From NCBI RefSeq assembly GCF_019884725.1, contig NZ_CP082322.1:2418001-2482000 (forward strand): a DNA stretch of 64,000 nucleotides, in the 5' to 3' direction. The notes under the pieces were generated by a model, which saw only the letters and a list, made by a program, of their open reading frames with translations, was not told the DNA's origin and ran no database searches. The translations under genes were made by a program, and so were the position numbers. This document shows, in pieces, positions 1 through 8,333 of this stretch (within the stretch, counting starts at the first letter, position 1; every line of letters begins with the position of its first letter). The DNA is from Leucobacter tenebrionis (lineage in GTDB: Bacteria; Actinomycetota; Actinomycetes; Actinomycetales; Microbacteriaceae).

Positions 1-1
1 C

Positions 2-403
2 GGCGGGGGCGAGGCGCTGGGCGCGATGCTCTCGGGCACCACTACCGCGGGGATGTCGGGCTACAACGAAGTCGCCGGCCAGATCGAGTCGGGCGAGCTG
101 CGCCTGCTCGCGATCTCCGCGCCCGAGCCCGTCGAGGGCATCGACGCGACGACCTTCGTGGAGGCCGGATACGACGTGACGATGACCAACTGGCGCGGCT
201 ACGTCGCACCGCCCGGGATCTCGGATGCGGAGCGGCAGGAGCTGCTCGACATCCTCACCGAGATGCACGACACCGAGGCCTGGACCGAGGCCCTGGAGCG
301 CAACTCGTGGACCGACTCCTGGCTCACCGGCCCGGAGTTCGAGGAGTTCGTGCGCTCCGAGCAGGAAGACGCCGACTCGATCGTGAAGGAGCTTGGACTG
401 TGA
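2..403 (+). CDS. tctC: TctC-type tricarboxylate-binding protein, C-terminal part
   Basis: Partial gene: the frame is open to the left edge, so the signal peptide and N-terminal lobe are outside the window. The remaining 134 residues match the C-terminal part of the extracytoplasmic solute receptors of tripartite tricarboxylate transporters (Bug/TctC family). They include the glycine-rich stretch SGTTTAGMSGYNEV, a segment GELRLLAISAPEPV typical of the family, and the closing helical region with NWRGYVAPPGISDAERQEL. Such receptors bind carboxylates such as citrate and hand them to TctAB. The stop codon overlaps the GTG start of tctB (GTGA), so translation is coupled. The substrate cannot be told from this fragment. 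Confidence 0.88.
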   Translation, partial: GGGEALGAMLSGTTTAGMSGYNEVAGQIESGELRLLAISAPEPVEGIDATTFVEAGYDVTMTNWRGYVAPPGISDAERQELLDILTEMHDTEAWTEALERNSWTDSWLTGPEFEEFVRSEQEDADSIVKELGL

Positions 404-1035
404 CCACCACGACCAGGGACCGCGCGAAGTCGCGGCCTCGCACAATCAGATGGGGCGACCTGCTGGTCGCCGCCATCGGGCTCGGGATCGCCGCTGTGCT
501 GTTCGCGGGCGTTGCCACCATGGAGGTGCGCGGGCAGTCGGTCCCCGGCCCCCAGTTCTTCCCCCTCATCGTGGCGATCCTTCTTGCCGCCGTGAGCGGG
601 TTCCTGCTGCTGCGCGCGGCGATTCCCGCGAAGCGGGTCGAGGAGCACGACGACATCCGCCCCGACATCTCGCGGGAGATGCTCATCGACGTCTCTCACA
701 CCAGCACCCAGCTCATTGACCTGGAGCGCGACCACCAGCGCGAGTCGGAGGCCGACGCCGCGGGGTCCGCCGCGGGCGACGACAGTCCCGGCGATCTCGA
801 CTGGAGGGCGCTGCTCATCGCCGCCGCCTCTATGGCCGGATTCATCGTCCTCCTGCCGGTGCTCGGGTGGATCATCAGCTGCACGCTGCTGTTCGCGGGG
901 GTGACCCTCGCGTTCGGCTCGAAGCGGATCTGGTTCAACCTCGCCATCGGCCTCTTCATCGGGGCACTGGTGCAGCTCGTCTTCAGCGGTCTGCTCGGCC
1001 TCGCGCTGCCGGCCGGCTTCATCGGAGGGATTTAG
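400..1035 (+). CDS. tctB: TctB small membrane subunit of tripartite tricarboxylate transporter
   Basis: A 211-residue membrane protein. I chose the GTG at 400 because it overlaps the tctC stop in a GTGA arrangement and gives a normal TctB N-terminus (MTTTTRDRAK, then the first hydrophobic helix at about residues 20-40). The second helix follows the family-typical segment PGPQFFPLIVAILLA. Two more helices lie near the C-terminus. Between helices 2 and 3 is a hydrophilic loop of about 65 residues, rich in Asp, Glu and Ser, longer than in many TctB proteins. The small subunit is thought to support the large permease TctA. It sits between tctC and tctA in the usual C-B-A order. Confidence 0.88.
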   Translation: MTTTTRDRAKSRPRTIRWGDLLVAAIGLGIAAVLFAGVATMEVRGQSVPGPQFFPLIVAILLAAVSGFLLLRAAIPAKRVEEHDDIRPDISREMLIDVSHTSTQLIDLERDHQRESEADAAGSAAGDDSPGDLDWRALLIAAASMAGFIVLLPVLGWIISCTLLFAGVTLAFGSKRIWFNLAIGLFIGALVQLVFSGLLGLALPAGFIGGI

Positions 1036-1037
1036 TT

Positions 1038-2597
1038 ATGGAACAGCTCGACCTGCTGATGCAGGGATTCGCGTCGGCGATCACGCCGATGAACATGCTC
1101 TGGGTTCTGATCGGCGCCGTTATGGGGACGGCCGTGGGGGTGCTGCCCGGCCTCGGCTCGTCGATGGCCGTGGCGCTGCTGCTGCCGGTCACCTTCAGTC
1201 TCGACCCGGTCGCGGCGTTCATCATGTTCGCGGGCATTTACTTCGGCGGCATGTTTGGCGACTCGACCGCGGCGATCCTGCTCAACACCCCGGGGCAGTC
1301 GTCGGCGATCGCGTCGACGTTCGAAGGGCACCGCCTCGCCAAGAGCGGGAGGGCGGGGCAGGCGCTCGCGACCGCGGCGATCGGCGCGTTCGTGGGCGGC
1401 CTGCTGGCCACGATCCTCACGGTCTTCCTCATCCCCTATCTCACGAAGCTGGCGACGATCTTCGGCCCGGCCGAGTACTTCGCGCTCGCGGTGTTCGCGT
1501 TCCTCGCGGTCTCGAGCGTGGTATCGGAATCGGTCGTCAAGGGGCTCATCGCTCTCGGCATCGGCCTCGCACTGACGCTCGTGGGCATCGACGGTCCCTC
1601 GGGCACCGAGCGGTTCACGTTCGGCGTGCCCGACCTGCTGGACGGCTTCTCGATCGTCACGATCACCGTCGGACTCCTCGCCCTCGGCGAGGTGCTGAGC
1701 GTGGCGTCGAAGGCCCGCAGCGGAGCGCATCAGAAGCTTCAGCAGCAGAGGCGCGTGTTCCTGCCGTGGAGCGACTTCAAGTCGACGCTGCCGGCGTGGC
1801 TGCGCGGAACCGCCTTCGGGCTCCCGTTCGGTATCATCCCCGCGGGCGGAGCGGAGGTGCCCACGTTCCTCGCATATGGCACCGAGAAGTCGCTCGCGAA
1901 GCGCCGCGGCGACACGACCTTCGGCACCACCGGCTCGCTGCGCGGTCTGGCGGCACCCGAGGCTGCGGGCAACGCGACGACTGGCACCGCGATGGGAACG
2001 CTGCTCGCGCTCGGCCTGCCCGTGTCTACGACCGCGGCGATCATGCTGGCGGCCTTCCAGCAGTACGGCCTGCAGCCCGGCCCGCTGCTGTTCACAAACA
2101 ACGCCGATCTGGTGTGGACGCTGCTCGCCTCCCTGTTCATCGGACTCGTGGTGCTGCTGGCGCTCAACCTCTTCCTCGCCGGCTGGTGGGGCAAGCTGCT
2201 CGATGTGCCGGAGCACTACCTGTACGCCGGCATCACCGTTCTCGCCATGCTCGGCGTCTACGCCGTCGGCTCTTCGGTGACCGACCTCTGGGTGCTGTTC
2301 GCGGTCGGAGTGCTCGGCTTCGTGATGCGGCGCTACCGCGTGCCGCTCGCCCCGGTCATGATCGCGGTCGTGCTGGGACCGCTCGCGGAGACTGAGCTGC
2401 GCCGAGCGCTCGCCGTCTCCGAAGGCGACGTGTCGGTGCTCTGGGGCTCGCCGTTCACCATCGGCCTCTACAGCCTGCTGGCGATCGCGCTGATCGTCTC
2501 GGCCGTGCAACACCTGCGCGCCCGCCGGCGCGCGGCGCTCGCCGCGAAGACGGAAGCGATCCGGGTGGTCGCGACCGAGACCGAGGACGCACGCTAG
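1038..2597 (+). CDS. tctA: TctA large permease subunit of tripartite tricarboxylate transporter
   Basis: A 519-residue polytopic protein, the usual length for TctA. The ATG at 1038 is preceded by the ribosome binding site GGAGGGA at 1024-1030, inside the end of tctB. TctA hallmarks are visible: [17 protein letters not shown] near residue 35, then [19 protein letters not shown], and in the second half [20 protein letters not shown] followed by [19 protein letters not shown]. It is the proton- or sodium-driven channel partner of the TctC receptor. The last gene of the operon; a palindromic repeat element follows. Confidence 0.93.
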   Translation: MEQLDLLMQGFASAITPMNMLWVLIGAVMGTAVGVLPGLGSSMAVALLLPVTFSLDPVAAFIMFAGIYFGGMFGDSTAAILLNTPGQSSAIASTFEGHRLAKSGRAGQALATAAIGAFVGGLLATILTVFLIPYLTKLATIFGPAEYFALAVFAFLAVSSVVSESVVKGLIALGIGLALTLVGIDGPSGTERFTFGVPDLLDGFSIVTITVGLLALGEVLSVASKARSGAHQKLQQQRRVFLPWSDFKSTLPAWLRGTAFGLPFGIIPAGGAEVPTFLAYGTEKSLAKRRGDTTFGTTGSLRGLAAPEAAGNATTGTAMGTLLALGLPVSTTAAIMLAAFQQYGLQPGPLLFTNNADLVWTLLASLFIGLVVLLALNLFLAGWWGKLLDVPEHYLYAGITVLAMLGVYAVGSSVTDLWVLFAVGVLGFVMRRYRVPLAPVMIAVVLGPLAETELRRALAVSEGDVSVLWGSPFTIGLYSLLAIALIVSAVQHLRARRRAALAAKTEAIRVVATETEDAR

Positions 2598-2620
2598 CGC
2601 GCCGCGTCGACGTGTTCGGT

Positions 2621-2692
2621 TAGGAGATCCGCGCCCACGCGGGCGAATGCTCGATTATCGTCCGTTTGGGTGCGGATCTCCTACTTGGAGAG
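2621..2692. repeat. Dispersed palindromic repeat, copy A (TAGGAGATCC family)
   Basis: The core 2621-2683 begins TAGGAGATCC and ends GGATCTCCTA, a perfect 10-bp terminal inverted repeat around 43 bp. The right end continues CTTGGAGAG. A second copy with the same ends, nearly the same length (64 bp) and the same right flank (CCTGGAGAG) lies at 51637-51709. The interior is only partly conserved (GCGGG near the left, TCCG in the middle). The element lies between tctA and purE and could also act as a transcription terminator. Confidence 0.8.
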
Positions 2693-2701
2693 GAGGAGAA
2701 G

Positions 2702-2757
2702 TGGAGGGCTGGAAGGCTGGATGGCTGGAGGGCTGGAGAAGCGGAGGAGCGGAGGGA
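2702..2757. repeat. Purine-rich short tandem repeat (GGCTGGA units)
   Basis: Four to five imperfect 7-8 bp units of the form GGCTGGAR run from about 2707 to 2738 and are followed by GGAGGAGCGGAGGG. The tract lies just upstream of the purE promoter. It has no open frame of its own that looks real. Function unknown; it may be a slippage-prone sequence. Confidence 0.55.
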
Positions 2758-2765
2758 TCGCCCGC

Positions 2766-2771
2766 TACGAT
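2766..2771 (+). promoter_or_regulatory. -10 box of a leaderless purE promoter
   Basis: TACGAT ends 7 nt before the ATG at 2779, and there is no Shine-Dalgarno sequence before that ATG. This is the spacing expected if transcription starts at the A of the start codon. The same arrangement recurs in front of at least ten other genes in this window. Confidence 0.6.
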
Positions 2772-2778
2772 TGACCCC

Positions 2779-3291
2779 ATGAGCGAGACCGCAGCGCCCC
2801 TCGTCGGCGTGATCATGGGCAGTGACAGCGACTTCTCGGTGATGGCCGATGCGGTGCAGGTGCTGAAGGACTTCGGCATCGCGCACGAGGTCGAGGTGGT
2901 GAGCGCGCACCGCACCCCCGAGAAGATGGTGAGTTACGCGCGCGAGGCCGCGGGCCGGGGCCTGCGCGTGATCATCGCCGGGGCCGGCGGCGCGGCGCAC
3001 CTTCCCGGCATGGTGGCCTCGATGACCACTCTGCCCGTCGTGGGCGTGCCGGTGCCGCTCGCGAAACTCGACGGGCTCGACTCGCTGCTGTCGATCGTGC
3101 AGATGCCCGGCGGCATTCCCGTGGCGACGGTCAGCATCGGCGGGGCGAAGAACGCCGGTCTGCTCGCAGCGCGCATCCTGGGCGCGAGCGACCCCGATCT
3201 CGCGCGGCAGCTGGATGCCTATGCTCAGCAGCTCACCGACATGGTGGAGACCAAGAACGCGGCCTTGCAGGCTCGTATCGCGGCCGAATAG
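2779..3291 (+). CDS. purE: N5-carboxyaminoimidazole ribonucleotide mutase PurE
   Basis: A 170-residue class I PurE, which moves the carboxyl group of N5-CAIR to give CAIR in purine synthesis. The characteristic motifs are all present: GSDSDFSVM near residue 14, SAHRTPEKM with the catalytic His near residue 45, [12 protein letters not shown], and [14 protein letters not shown] followed by [12 protein letters not shown]. The start is the ATG preceded by a leaderless -10 box; the reading frame is open further upstream, but through the purine-rich repeat. The partner purK is not next to it in this window. An MFS transporter gene follows after 12 nt. Confidence 0.95.
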   Translation: MSETAAPLVGVIMGSDSDFSVMADAVQVLKDFGIAHEVEVVSAHRTPEKMVSYAREAAGRGLRVIIAGAGGAAHLPGMVASMTTLPVVGVPVPLAKLDGLDSLLSIVQMPGGIPVATVSIGGAKNAGLLAARILGASDPDLARQLDAYAQQLTDMVETKNAALQARIAAE

Positions 3292-3303
3292 GCGGGTCGC
3301 ATC

Positions 3304-4527
3304 GTGGCGGGAGCCGACGGCGAAGATCTCCGTGCCGAGGCCGGCAGCCCGCGCTATCGCCGCGCCCTGATCGCTCTCTTCTGCGCGGGTCTCGCGACCT
3401 TCGCGCAGATGTATTCCCCGCAGGGCATACTGCCGGATCTGGCCCGCGACTTCGGCATCTCGGCCGGGCAGTCGTCGTGGGCCGTGGGAGCCGCGACGAT
3501 CGGGGTGGCGATCGGCGTGCTGCCCTGGGCGAGGCTCTCCGACCGCATCGGGCGGGTGCGGGCGATGCGGATCGCGATGGCCTCGGCCATGGTCGTGGGG
3601 CTGGCGACCCCGTTCATCCCGAGCTTTGCGTGGTTCATCGCGGCGCGCTTCACGGAGGGGCTGCTGCTGGCCGGTCTCGCGGCGATCGCGGTGACCGCCA
3701 TCGGGGAGACGGTGCATCCGCGAGCGCTCGGCTCGGCGGTGGGCACCTATATCGCGGGCACCACGATCGGCGGGCTGGTCGGCCGTATTCTCGCGGCGGT
3801 GGTGGCGGATCACGGCGACTGGCGGTGGGGCATGAGCACGGTCGCGGTGCTCGCCGCCGCAGCCACGGTCGTGTTCCTCGTGCGGATCCCGCCCACCGCC
3901 GTCCCCGCTCGCGGCGGGCTGCCGATCCTCGCCGCGACCCTCGCCAATCTGCGCACGCCGGGTGTGATGGTGCTCGTGGCGCAGGCCTTTCTGCTGATGG
4001 GCGGCTTCGTCGCGACGTACAACTACCTCGCCTTCCGGCTGCAGCACGAGCCGTTCGGGCTCTCGCTCGCGCAGACGGCGTGGATCTTCCTGGCGTATCT
4101 CGCGGGCGCCGCGTCTTCGCGCTGGGTGTGGGGCGTTACGCGGCGGATCCCTCCGACCGGCACGCTCGTCGGCTGCGCGGGCATCATGCTCGCCGGGCTC
4201 GCGCTGACTCTTTCGAGCGTGCTGCCGGTGGTGGTCGTCGGCCTCGTGCTCTTCACCGGGGCATTCTTCGCCGCGCACACGATCGCGAGCGGGCTCATCA
4301 ATCGGCGCGCCGGGGCCGGGCGCAGCCTCGCGCCGCCGCTCTACAACCTCGGCTACTACGCCGGTTCGAGCGTGCTCGGGTGGCTCGGCGGCCTCGCGTT
4401 CGGCGCCGGAGGATGGTGGGCGACCGTGGGGTTCGTCGCGGCGGCGACCGCGCTCGCGGCGTTCATCGCGTGGTGGTACGCGCGGTCGAGGGGCGGGATC
4501 GCCGCCGTCGACGACCCCCGGCGCTGA
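3304..4527 (+). CDS. MFS transporter, YnfM/AraJ-like
   Basis: A 407-residue major facilitator with 12 predicted helices. It starts at GTG 3304, 12 nt after purE, probably co-transcribed with it. The family motif between helices 2 and 3 is present as WARLSDRIGRVRAMRIA. The N-terminal sequence ATFAQMYSPQGILPDLARDF resembles the YnfM/YbcL-like drug or sugar-efflux branch. Substrate unknown; neighbourhood with purE is common in this family of bacteria but does not prove a purine link. It runs convergently into the next gene with only 3 nt between the stops. Confidence 0.82.
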   Translation: MAGADGEDLRAEAGSPRYRRALIALFCAGLATFAQMYSPQGILPDLARDFGISAGQSSWAVGAATIGVAIGVLPWARLSDRIGRVRAMRIAMASAMVVGLATPFIPSFAWFIAARFTEGLLLAGLAAIAVTAIGETVHPRALGSAVGTYIAGTTIGGLVGRILAAVVADHGDWRWGMSTVAVLAAAATVVFLVRIPPTAVPARGGLPILAATLANLRTPGVMVLVAQAFLLMGGFVATYNYLAFRLQHEPFGLSLAQTAWIFLAYLAGAASSRWVWGVTRRIPPTGTLVGCAGIMLAGLALTLSSVLPVVVVGLVLFTGAFFAAHTIASGLINRRAGAGRSLAPPLYNLGYYAGSSVLGWLGGLAFGAGGWWATVGFVAAATALAAFIAWWYARSRGGIAAVDDPRR

Positions 4528-4530
4528 GGC

Positions 4531-5652
4531 TCAGAGGTTGGCGTGCGTCTCCCACAGCTGCCAGGCCGCGCTGCGCCAGCTGAAGCTGCGGCCGCGGTCG
4601 CGGGCGAGCACCGAGAGCTGAGCGAGTGCGTCCGAGTCGCGGAAGAGCCGACTGTACTCGGCGGCGAAGGGGCCCGGCTCCTCGGCTGCAACACCGGCGT
4701 CGAGCACCAGTTCGGCCGTCGCCTCCTGGTCGGCGTGCAGCACGGGCACGCCGGCGCTGAGCGCACCGAGCACGGTGTATCCGGTATCGGAGTAGGTCTG
4801 CGGCTGCAGCAGCACAGAGGCCCCGCCGAGCACGGCGCCGACGTCCGCGAGCTCGCGGGGCTTGACCACCAGCACCCGGTTCTGCAGCTCAGCAGGCACG
4901 GCGACTTCGGAGACCCGCTGCTCCTTCTCCTTCCCGTTCGCCGGGGGCCTGGGATCGAGCCCGTCGAGCACGACCAGCGTCGGGAGCGAGGGATCGGCGC
5001 GCAGCGCGTCGAACAGCCACTCGAGGCGGCCGAACTCGCCGGGCATCGCGGTGGTCAGCGCGTAGCGCTCGGGGAGCTCGAGCGCGGCACGCCGGTCGGC
5101 CGCGTCGTCGCCTGCCAGGTATTCAGCGGGCGGCGAGAGGGGGAGCACCTGCACGGGCAGGTGCTCGCCGTACTGGCGCTGCAGCACGCGCGCGGTGGCG
5201 TGCGTCGGAGTGAGCAGCACGTCGGCGAGTTTGACGGCGCGGCGCGTGAACGCCCTGAAGAGCCGTGCCTGGGTGCTGCCGAGCAGCGACGGCGCCTCCC
5301 ATGCGAGGATGTGCGGAATTGTGACCGAGGTCTGCGAGCCGTCGTCATCGCCGCGGGAGCGCAGCGGGAGCATCGGGGTGAGGGCGTGCACGAACTCGCC
5401 GTCGAGCGGGCGGGCCGTCGTGCCGCTCTGCCAGACGTAGGGCAGCATGCTCGCCCGGATCGGCAGCTGGTCGACGCGGATCAGCGGTGAGCGGAACTCT
5501 GGCTGGTCGCCGCCGCGGGCGACGAGGAAGCGGGCGCTGCAGCTGCGCGGGGCGGTGGCGGCGACCGCGTCTGCGAGCTCGCGCGCCGCAGCCGACTGCG
5601 CGGGGGCCTCCCAGTCGGGGAAGGGCTCTGCGATAAGGGTCAGCGTAGCCAT
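4531..5652 (-). CDS. GT4-like glycosyltransferase
   Basis: A 373-residue protein with a two-lobed GT-B appearance. The ATG at 5652 is chosen because AGGGGAG lies 6-7 nt upstream on this strand; the frame stays open beyond it but runs towards the galE promoter. The C-terminal lobe carries LLQPQTYSDTGYTVLGALSA followed by GVPVLHAD, a variant of the GT4 EX7E region in which the first acid is replaced (TYSDTGYTVLGA). The middle segment IPHILAWEAPSLLG fits an acceptor-side loop. The role is probably in envelope polysaccharide assembly, given galE on the other side. Donor and acceptor unknown. Confidence 0.7.
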   Translation of the reverse strand: MATLTLIAEPFPDWEAPAQSAAARELADAVAATAPRSCSARFLVARGGDQPEFRSPLIRVDQLPIRASMLPYVWQSGTTARPLDGEFVHALTPMLPLRSRGDDDGSQTSVTIPHILAWEAPSLLGSTQARLFRAFTRRAVKLADVLLTPTHATARVLQRQYGEHLPVQVLPLSPPAEYLAGDDAADRRAALELPERYALTTAMPGEFGRLEWLFDALRADPSLPTLVVLDGLDPRPPANGKEKEQRVSEVAVPAELQNRVLVVKPRELADVGAVLGGASVLLQPQTYSDTGYTVLGALSAGVPVLHADQEATAELVLDAGVAAEEPGPFAAEYSRLFRDSDALAQLSVLARDRGRSFSWRSAAWQLWETHANL

Positions 5653-5718
5653 ACCGTCTCCCCTCAGTGCGTCCCCTGCGGCTGATCCGCACGCGTCTGG
5701 ACTCATGCTACTTGAGGG

Positions 5719-5739
5719 CTCCCGGGGAAAACCCGGGAG
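5719..5739. promoter_or_regulatory. Perfect 8-bp stem-loop between glycosyltransferase and galE
   Basis: CTCCCGGG and CCCGGGAG flank the 5-nt loop GAAAA. The hairpin lies about 70 bp before the minus-strand glycosyltransferase start and 100 bp before galE. The heptamer ACTCATG occurs on both sides (5701-5707 and 5740-5746). There is no U-tract, so it is less likely to be a simple terminator and may be an operator or an mRNA 5' hairpin. Confidence 0.5.
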
Positions 5740-5771
5740 ACTCATGGGCGAGTTGGGCGTCAGGCGTCGCC

Positions 5772-5787
5772 GTAACCAAAATGTGAC
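5772..5787 (+). promoter_or_regulatory. MtrA-box-like direct repeat upstream of galE
   Basis: GTAAC (5772-5776) and GTGAC (5783-5787) form a direct repeat with an 11-bp period. This resembles the GTAAC-N5/6-GTAAC site known for the actinobacterial cell-wall regulator MtrA. It lies about 53-68 bp upstream of the predicted galE transcription start. One site with one mismatch is weak evidence. Confidence 0.35.
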
Positions 5788-5827
5788 CTTCGGGGCCTTC
5801 TGACGGCCTCCCGCAGGTTCGCCCCAG

Positions 5828-5833
5828 TAACCT
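5828..5833 (+). promoter_or_regulatory. -10 box of a leaderless galE promoter
   Basis: TAACCT ends 6 nt before the galE ATG at 5840 and no ribosome binding site precedes that ATG, so the transcript is predicted to begin at or next to the start codon. Confidence 0.6.
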
Positions 5834-5839
5834 AGGGGC

Positions 5840-6853
5840 ATGCGTGTATTGCTGACCGGCGGCGCCGGATACATCGGTTCCCACACCGCCCTGGTGCTGC
5901 TCGAGCGCGGGCACGAGGTCGTCGTGCTCGACGATTTCTCGAACAGCAGCCCGGAAGCCGTGCGCAGGGTCGAGCAGCTGACGGAGCGCGAGATCCCGAT
6001 CATCGAGGCTGATCTCGCCGACCGCGAAGCAGCCGCAGCCGCGCTCGCGGGCGTCGACTTCGAGGCCGTCATCCACTTCGCCGGGCTCAAGTCGGTCGGC
6101 GAATCGGTGGTGCAACCCACCCGCTACTACCGCGTCAACATCGACTCGACGCTCGTGCTGCTCGACCTCATGCGCGAGCGCGGCGTCGAGAAGCTGGTGT
6201 TCAGCTCGTCCGCCACGGTGTACGGCGACCCCGAGACGGCTCCCATCGACGAGTCGCATCGGGCGGGGGTGGGCCTCACCAATCCCTACGGCTGGTCGAA
6301 GTTCATGAACGAGCAGATCATCCGCGACACGCACACGGCATGGCCCGAGCTCGCGGCGGTGCTGCTGCGCTACTTCAACCCGGTCGGCGCGCACCCCTCG
6401 GGGCGCATCGGCGAGGATCCCTCGGGGATCCCGAACAACCTCATGCCGTTCATCGCGCAGGTGGCGGTCGGCAAGCGCGAGAAGCTCAGCGTGTTCGGCG
6501 ACAGCTACCCGACCCCCGACGGCACCGGTGTGCGCGACTACATTCACGTGATGGATCTCGCCGAGGGGCACGTCGCAGCGCTCGAGCGCATCGAGGCGGG
6601 CATCGAGACCTACAACCTCGGCTCCGGCGTCGGATCGAGCGTGCTCGAGGTGGTGCGGGCCTTCGAGGAGGCCTCCGGGCGGCCGGTGCCGTACGCCGTC
6701 GCACCGCCGCGGCCGGGCGACGTCGCCGAGGTCGTGGCCGATCCCCGCCGCGCGAACGAGCGCCTCGGCTGGAGCACGACCCGTGACCTCGCCGAGGCCT
6801 GCCGGGACTCGTGGGCCTGGCAGTCGGCCAACCCGGGCGGCTACGGCGCATGA
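5840..6853 (+). CDS. galE: UDP-glucose 4-epimerase GalE
   Basis: A 337-residue short-chain dehydrogenase/reductase of the extended type. It interconverts UDP-glucose and UDP-galactose. The NAD-binding motif TGGAGYIGSH is at residues 6-15. The catalytic Ser and Tyr/Lys lie in SSSATVYGDP and NPYGWSKFMNEQ (YxxxK). The substrate-side motifs RYFNPVGAHPSG and YIHVMDLAEGH are typical of GalE. It would supply UDP-galactose for the UDP-galactopyranose mutase at 41383 and so for the GlfT-type transferases. Its stop overlaps the next start (ATGA), coupling it to the LCP ligase gene. Confidence 0.94.
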   Translation: MRVLLTGGAGYIGSHTALVLLERGHEVVVLDDFSNSSPEAVRRVEQLTEREIPIIEADLADREAAAAALAGVDFEAVIHFAGLKSVGESVVQPTRYYRVNIDSTLVLLDLMRERGVEKLVFSSSATVYGDPETAPIDESHRAGVGLTNPYGWSKFMNEQIIRDTHTAWPELAAVLLRYFNPVGAHPSGRIGEDPSGIPNNLMPFIAQVAVGKREKLSVFGDSYPTPDGTGVRDYIHVMDLAEGHVAALERIEAGIETYNLGSGVGSSVLEVVRAFEEASGRPVPYAVAPPRPGDVAEVVADPRRANERLGWSTTRDLAEACRDSWAWQSANPGGYGA

Positions 6854-8259
6854 GCCTCGACCTCGAGCGGCCCCTGCGCAATCCCGATCTCTCAGCCGGG
6901 CCGCTGATGAGCAAGCGAGCCCGGTGGCTCGTCGTGCTCGGGTTCCTGCTGCCGGGCAGCGCGCAGGTACTCGCGGGCAGCCGCAGGCTGGGGCGGCTCG
7001 GGCTGATCGCGACCTTCGTGCTGCTCGCGGGCGGCGTTGTGGCGCTCCTCGGCCTGCTGGTGGCGAGGGTCGCGACGCTGTCGTTCTTCACGAACGACAT
7101 CGTGCTGCTCGTGGTGCAGATCCTGCTGTTCGCCTACGCGGTGCTCTGGCTGGTGCTCGGGATCGACACGCTGCGCCTGACCCGGCTCGTGCGGGTGCCG
7201 CGCAACTGGCGCGCCCCGGTGGCGATCCTCTCGGTGATCCTCACCCTCGTGCCGGTCGCGGGAGCCGGCTGGGCCGGCTCGGCGGTGGGGGCGGGTCGCA
7301 GCCTGCTGAGCGGGCTCTTCCAGGGCGCCCCCGCGGTGGAACCGGTCGACGGCCGCTACAACATCCTGCTGCTCGGCACCGACGCGGGCGCCGATCGCGA
7401 GGGGCTGCGCCCGGACAGCATCTCCCTGGTGAGCGTCGACGCGAAGACGGGCCAGTCGGCGATCATCGGCCTGCCGCGCGAACTCGCGGAGGTGCCGTTC
7501 GCCGAGGGGTCTCCCATGCAGCAGATGCACCCGTACGGATTCGGCGTCGCGCCGAACGAGTTCGGCGACTGGGGCGGCTGCGCGGTCGAGCGCTGCATCC
7601 TCAACGGCGTCTACGCCGAGGGAGAGCTGTTCTACCCCGAGCTCTACCCCGACGCGGTGTCGCGCGGCTCCTCGCCGGGCATCGAGGCGACGAAGGACGC
7701 GGTGACCGGTGCGACCGGTCTGCAGGTGCAGTTCTACGTCCTGGTGAACATGGACGCCTTCGAGAGCCTCATCGACGCGCTCGGCGGTGTGACGATCGAG
7801 GTGCCCGAGCCGCTGCCCGTGGGCGGCCGCATCGACGAGTACACGGGCGAGCTGGTCGACGTGGAGTGGTGGATCGAGCCGGGCGTGCACACCGTCGACG
7901 GCTACACCGCCCTCTGGTTCGCGCGCTCCCGCTACGGCTCGGCGGGCGGCGACTACGCGCGCATGGAGCGTCAGCGCCAGCTGCAGGCGGCGATCCTCGA
8001 CCAGATGAATCCCAGCAATGTGCTGCTGCGCTTCCAGGAGGTCGCTTCGGCCGGCACGCAGCTGGTGCAGACCGACATCCCCGACTCGATGCTCGGGCGC
8101 TTCGTTGACCTCGCCTCCAAGGCTCGCGAGCACAGCCCGGTGAACGTCGAGCTGGTACCGCCCGCGATCGATCCCGAGGCCCCCGATTACGCCGCTGTGC
8201 AGCAGCTCGTGGCGCAGGGGATCGCCGAGGCGTCGCCGCCGGAGGAGTCCGCGGAGTAG
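6850..8259 (+). CDS. LytR-CpsA-Psr (LCP) family polymer-wall ligase with multi-helix N-terminus
   Basis: A 469-residue protein starting at ATG 6850, overlapping the galE stop (ATGA). LCP enzymes transfer undecaprenyl-linked polymers to peptidoglycan outside the membrane. The LCP domain occupies about residues 170-430: NILLLGTDAGADREGLRPDS, then IIGLPRELAEVPF, and late in the domain LWFARSRYGSAGGDYARMER, the usual Arg-rich pocket. Instead of one membrane anchor, about four hydrophobic segments fill residues 25-160. It is followed by an LTA-synthase-like gene, so the two may act on the same polymer. A short stem-loop follows the stop. Confidence 0.9.
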   Translation: MSLDLERPLRNPDLSAGPLMSKRARWLVVLGFLLPGSAQVLAGSRRLGRLGLIATFVLLAGGVVALLGLLVARVATLSFFTNDIVLLVVQILLFAYAVLWLVLGIDTLRLTRLVRVPRNWRAPVAILSVILTLVPVAGAGWAGSAVGAGRSLLSGLFQGAPAVEPVDGRYNILLLGTDAGADREGLRPDSISLVSVDAKTGQSAIIGLPRELAEVPFAEGSPMQQMHPYGFGVAPNEFGDWGGCAVERCILNGVYAEGELFYPELYPDAVSRGSSPGIEATKDAVTGATGLQVQFYVLVNMDAFESLIDALGGVTIEVPEPLPVGGRIDEYTGELVDVEWWIEPGVHTVDGYTALWFARSRYGSAGGDYARMERQRQLQAAILDQMNPSNVLLRFQEVASAGTQLVQTDIPDSMLGRFVDLASKAREHSPVNVELVPPAIDPEAPDYAAVQQLVAQGIAEASPPEESAE

Positions 8260-8262
8260 GCG

Positions 8263-8281
8263 AGGGCGGTCCTTCCGCCTT
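8263..8281 (+). terminator. Short stem-loop after the LCP gene
   Basis: AGGGCGG and CCGCCTT flank the loop TCCTT directly after the LCP stop codon. The stem is GC-rich with a small T-rich tail, so it may be a weak terminator. Confidence 0.4.
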
Positions 8282-8333
8282 CTCACGGGGCGGCCAGCCG
8301 CCTCGGATGAACGATCGGTAAACTCGTGCCACT

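Noticed and set aside
1032-2513. Open frame of almost 500 codons opposite tctA
   Set aside because: Compositionally biased antisense frame; tctA is unmistakable on the other strand.
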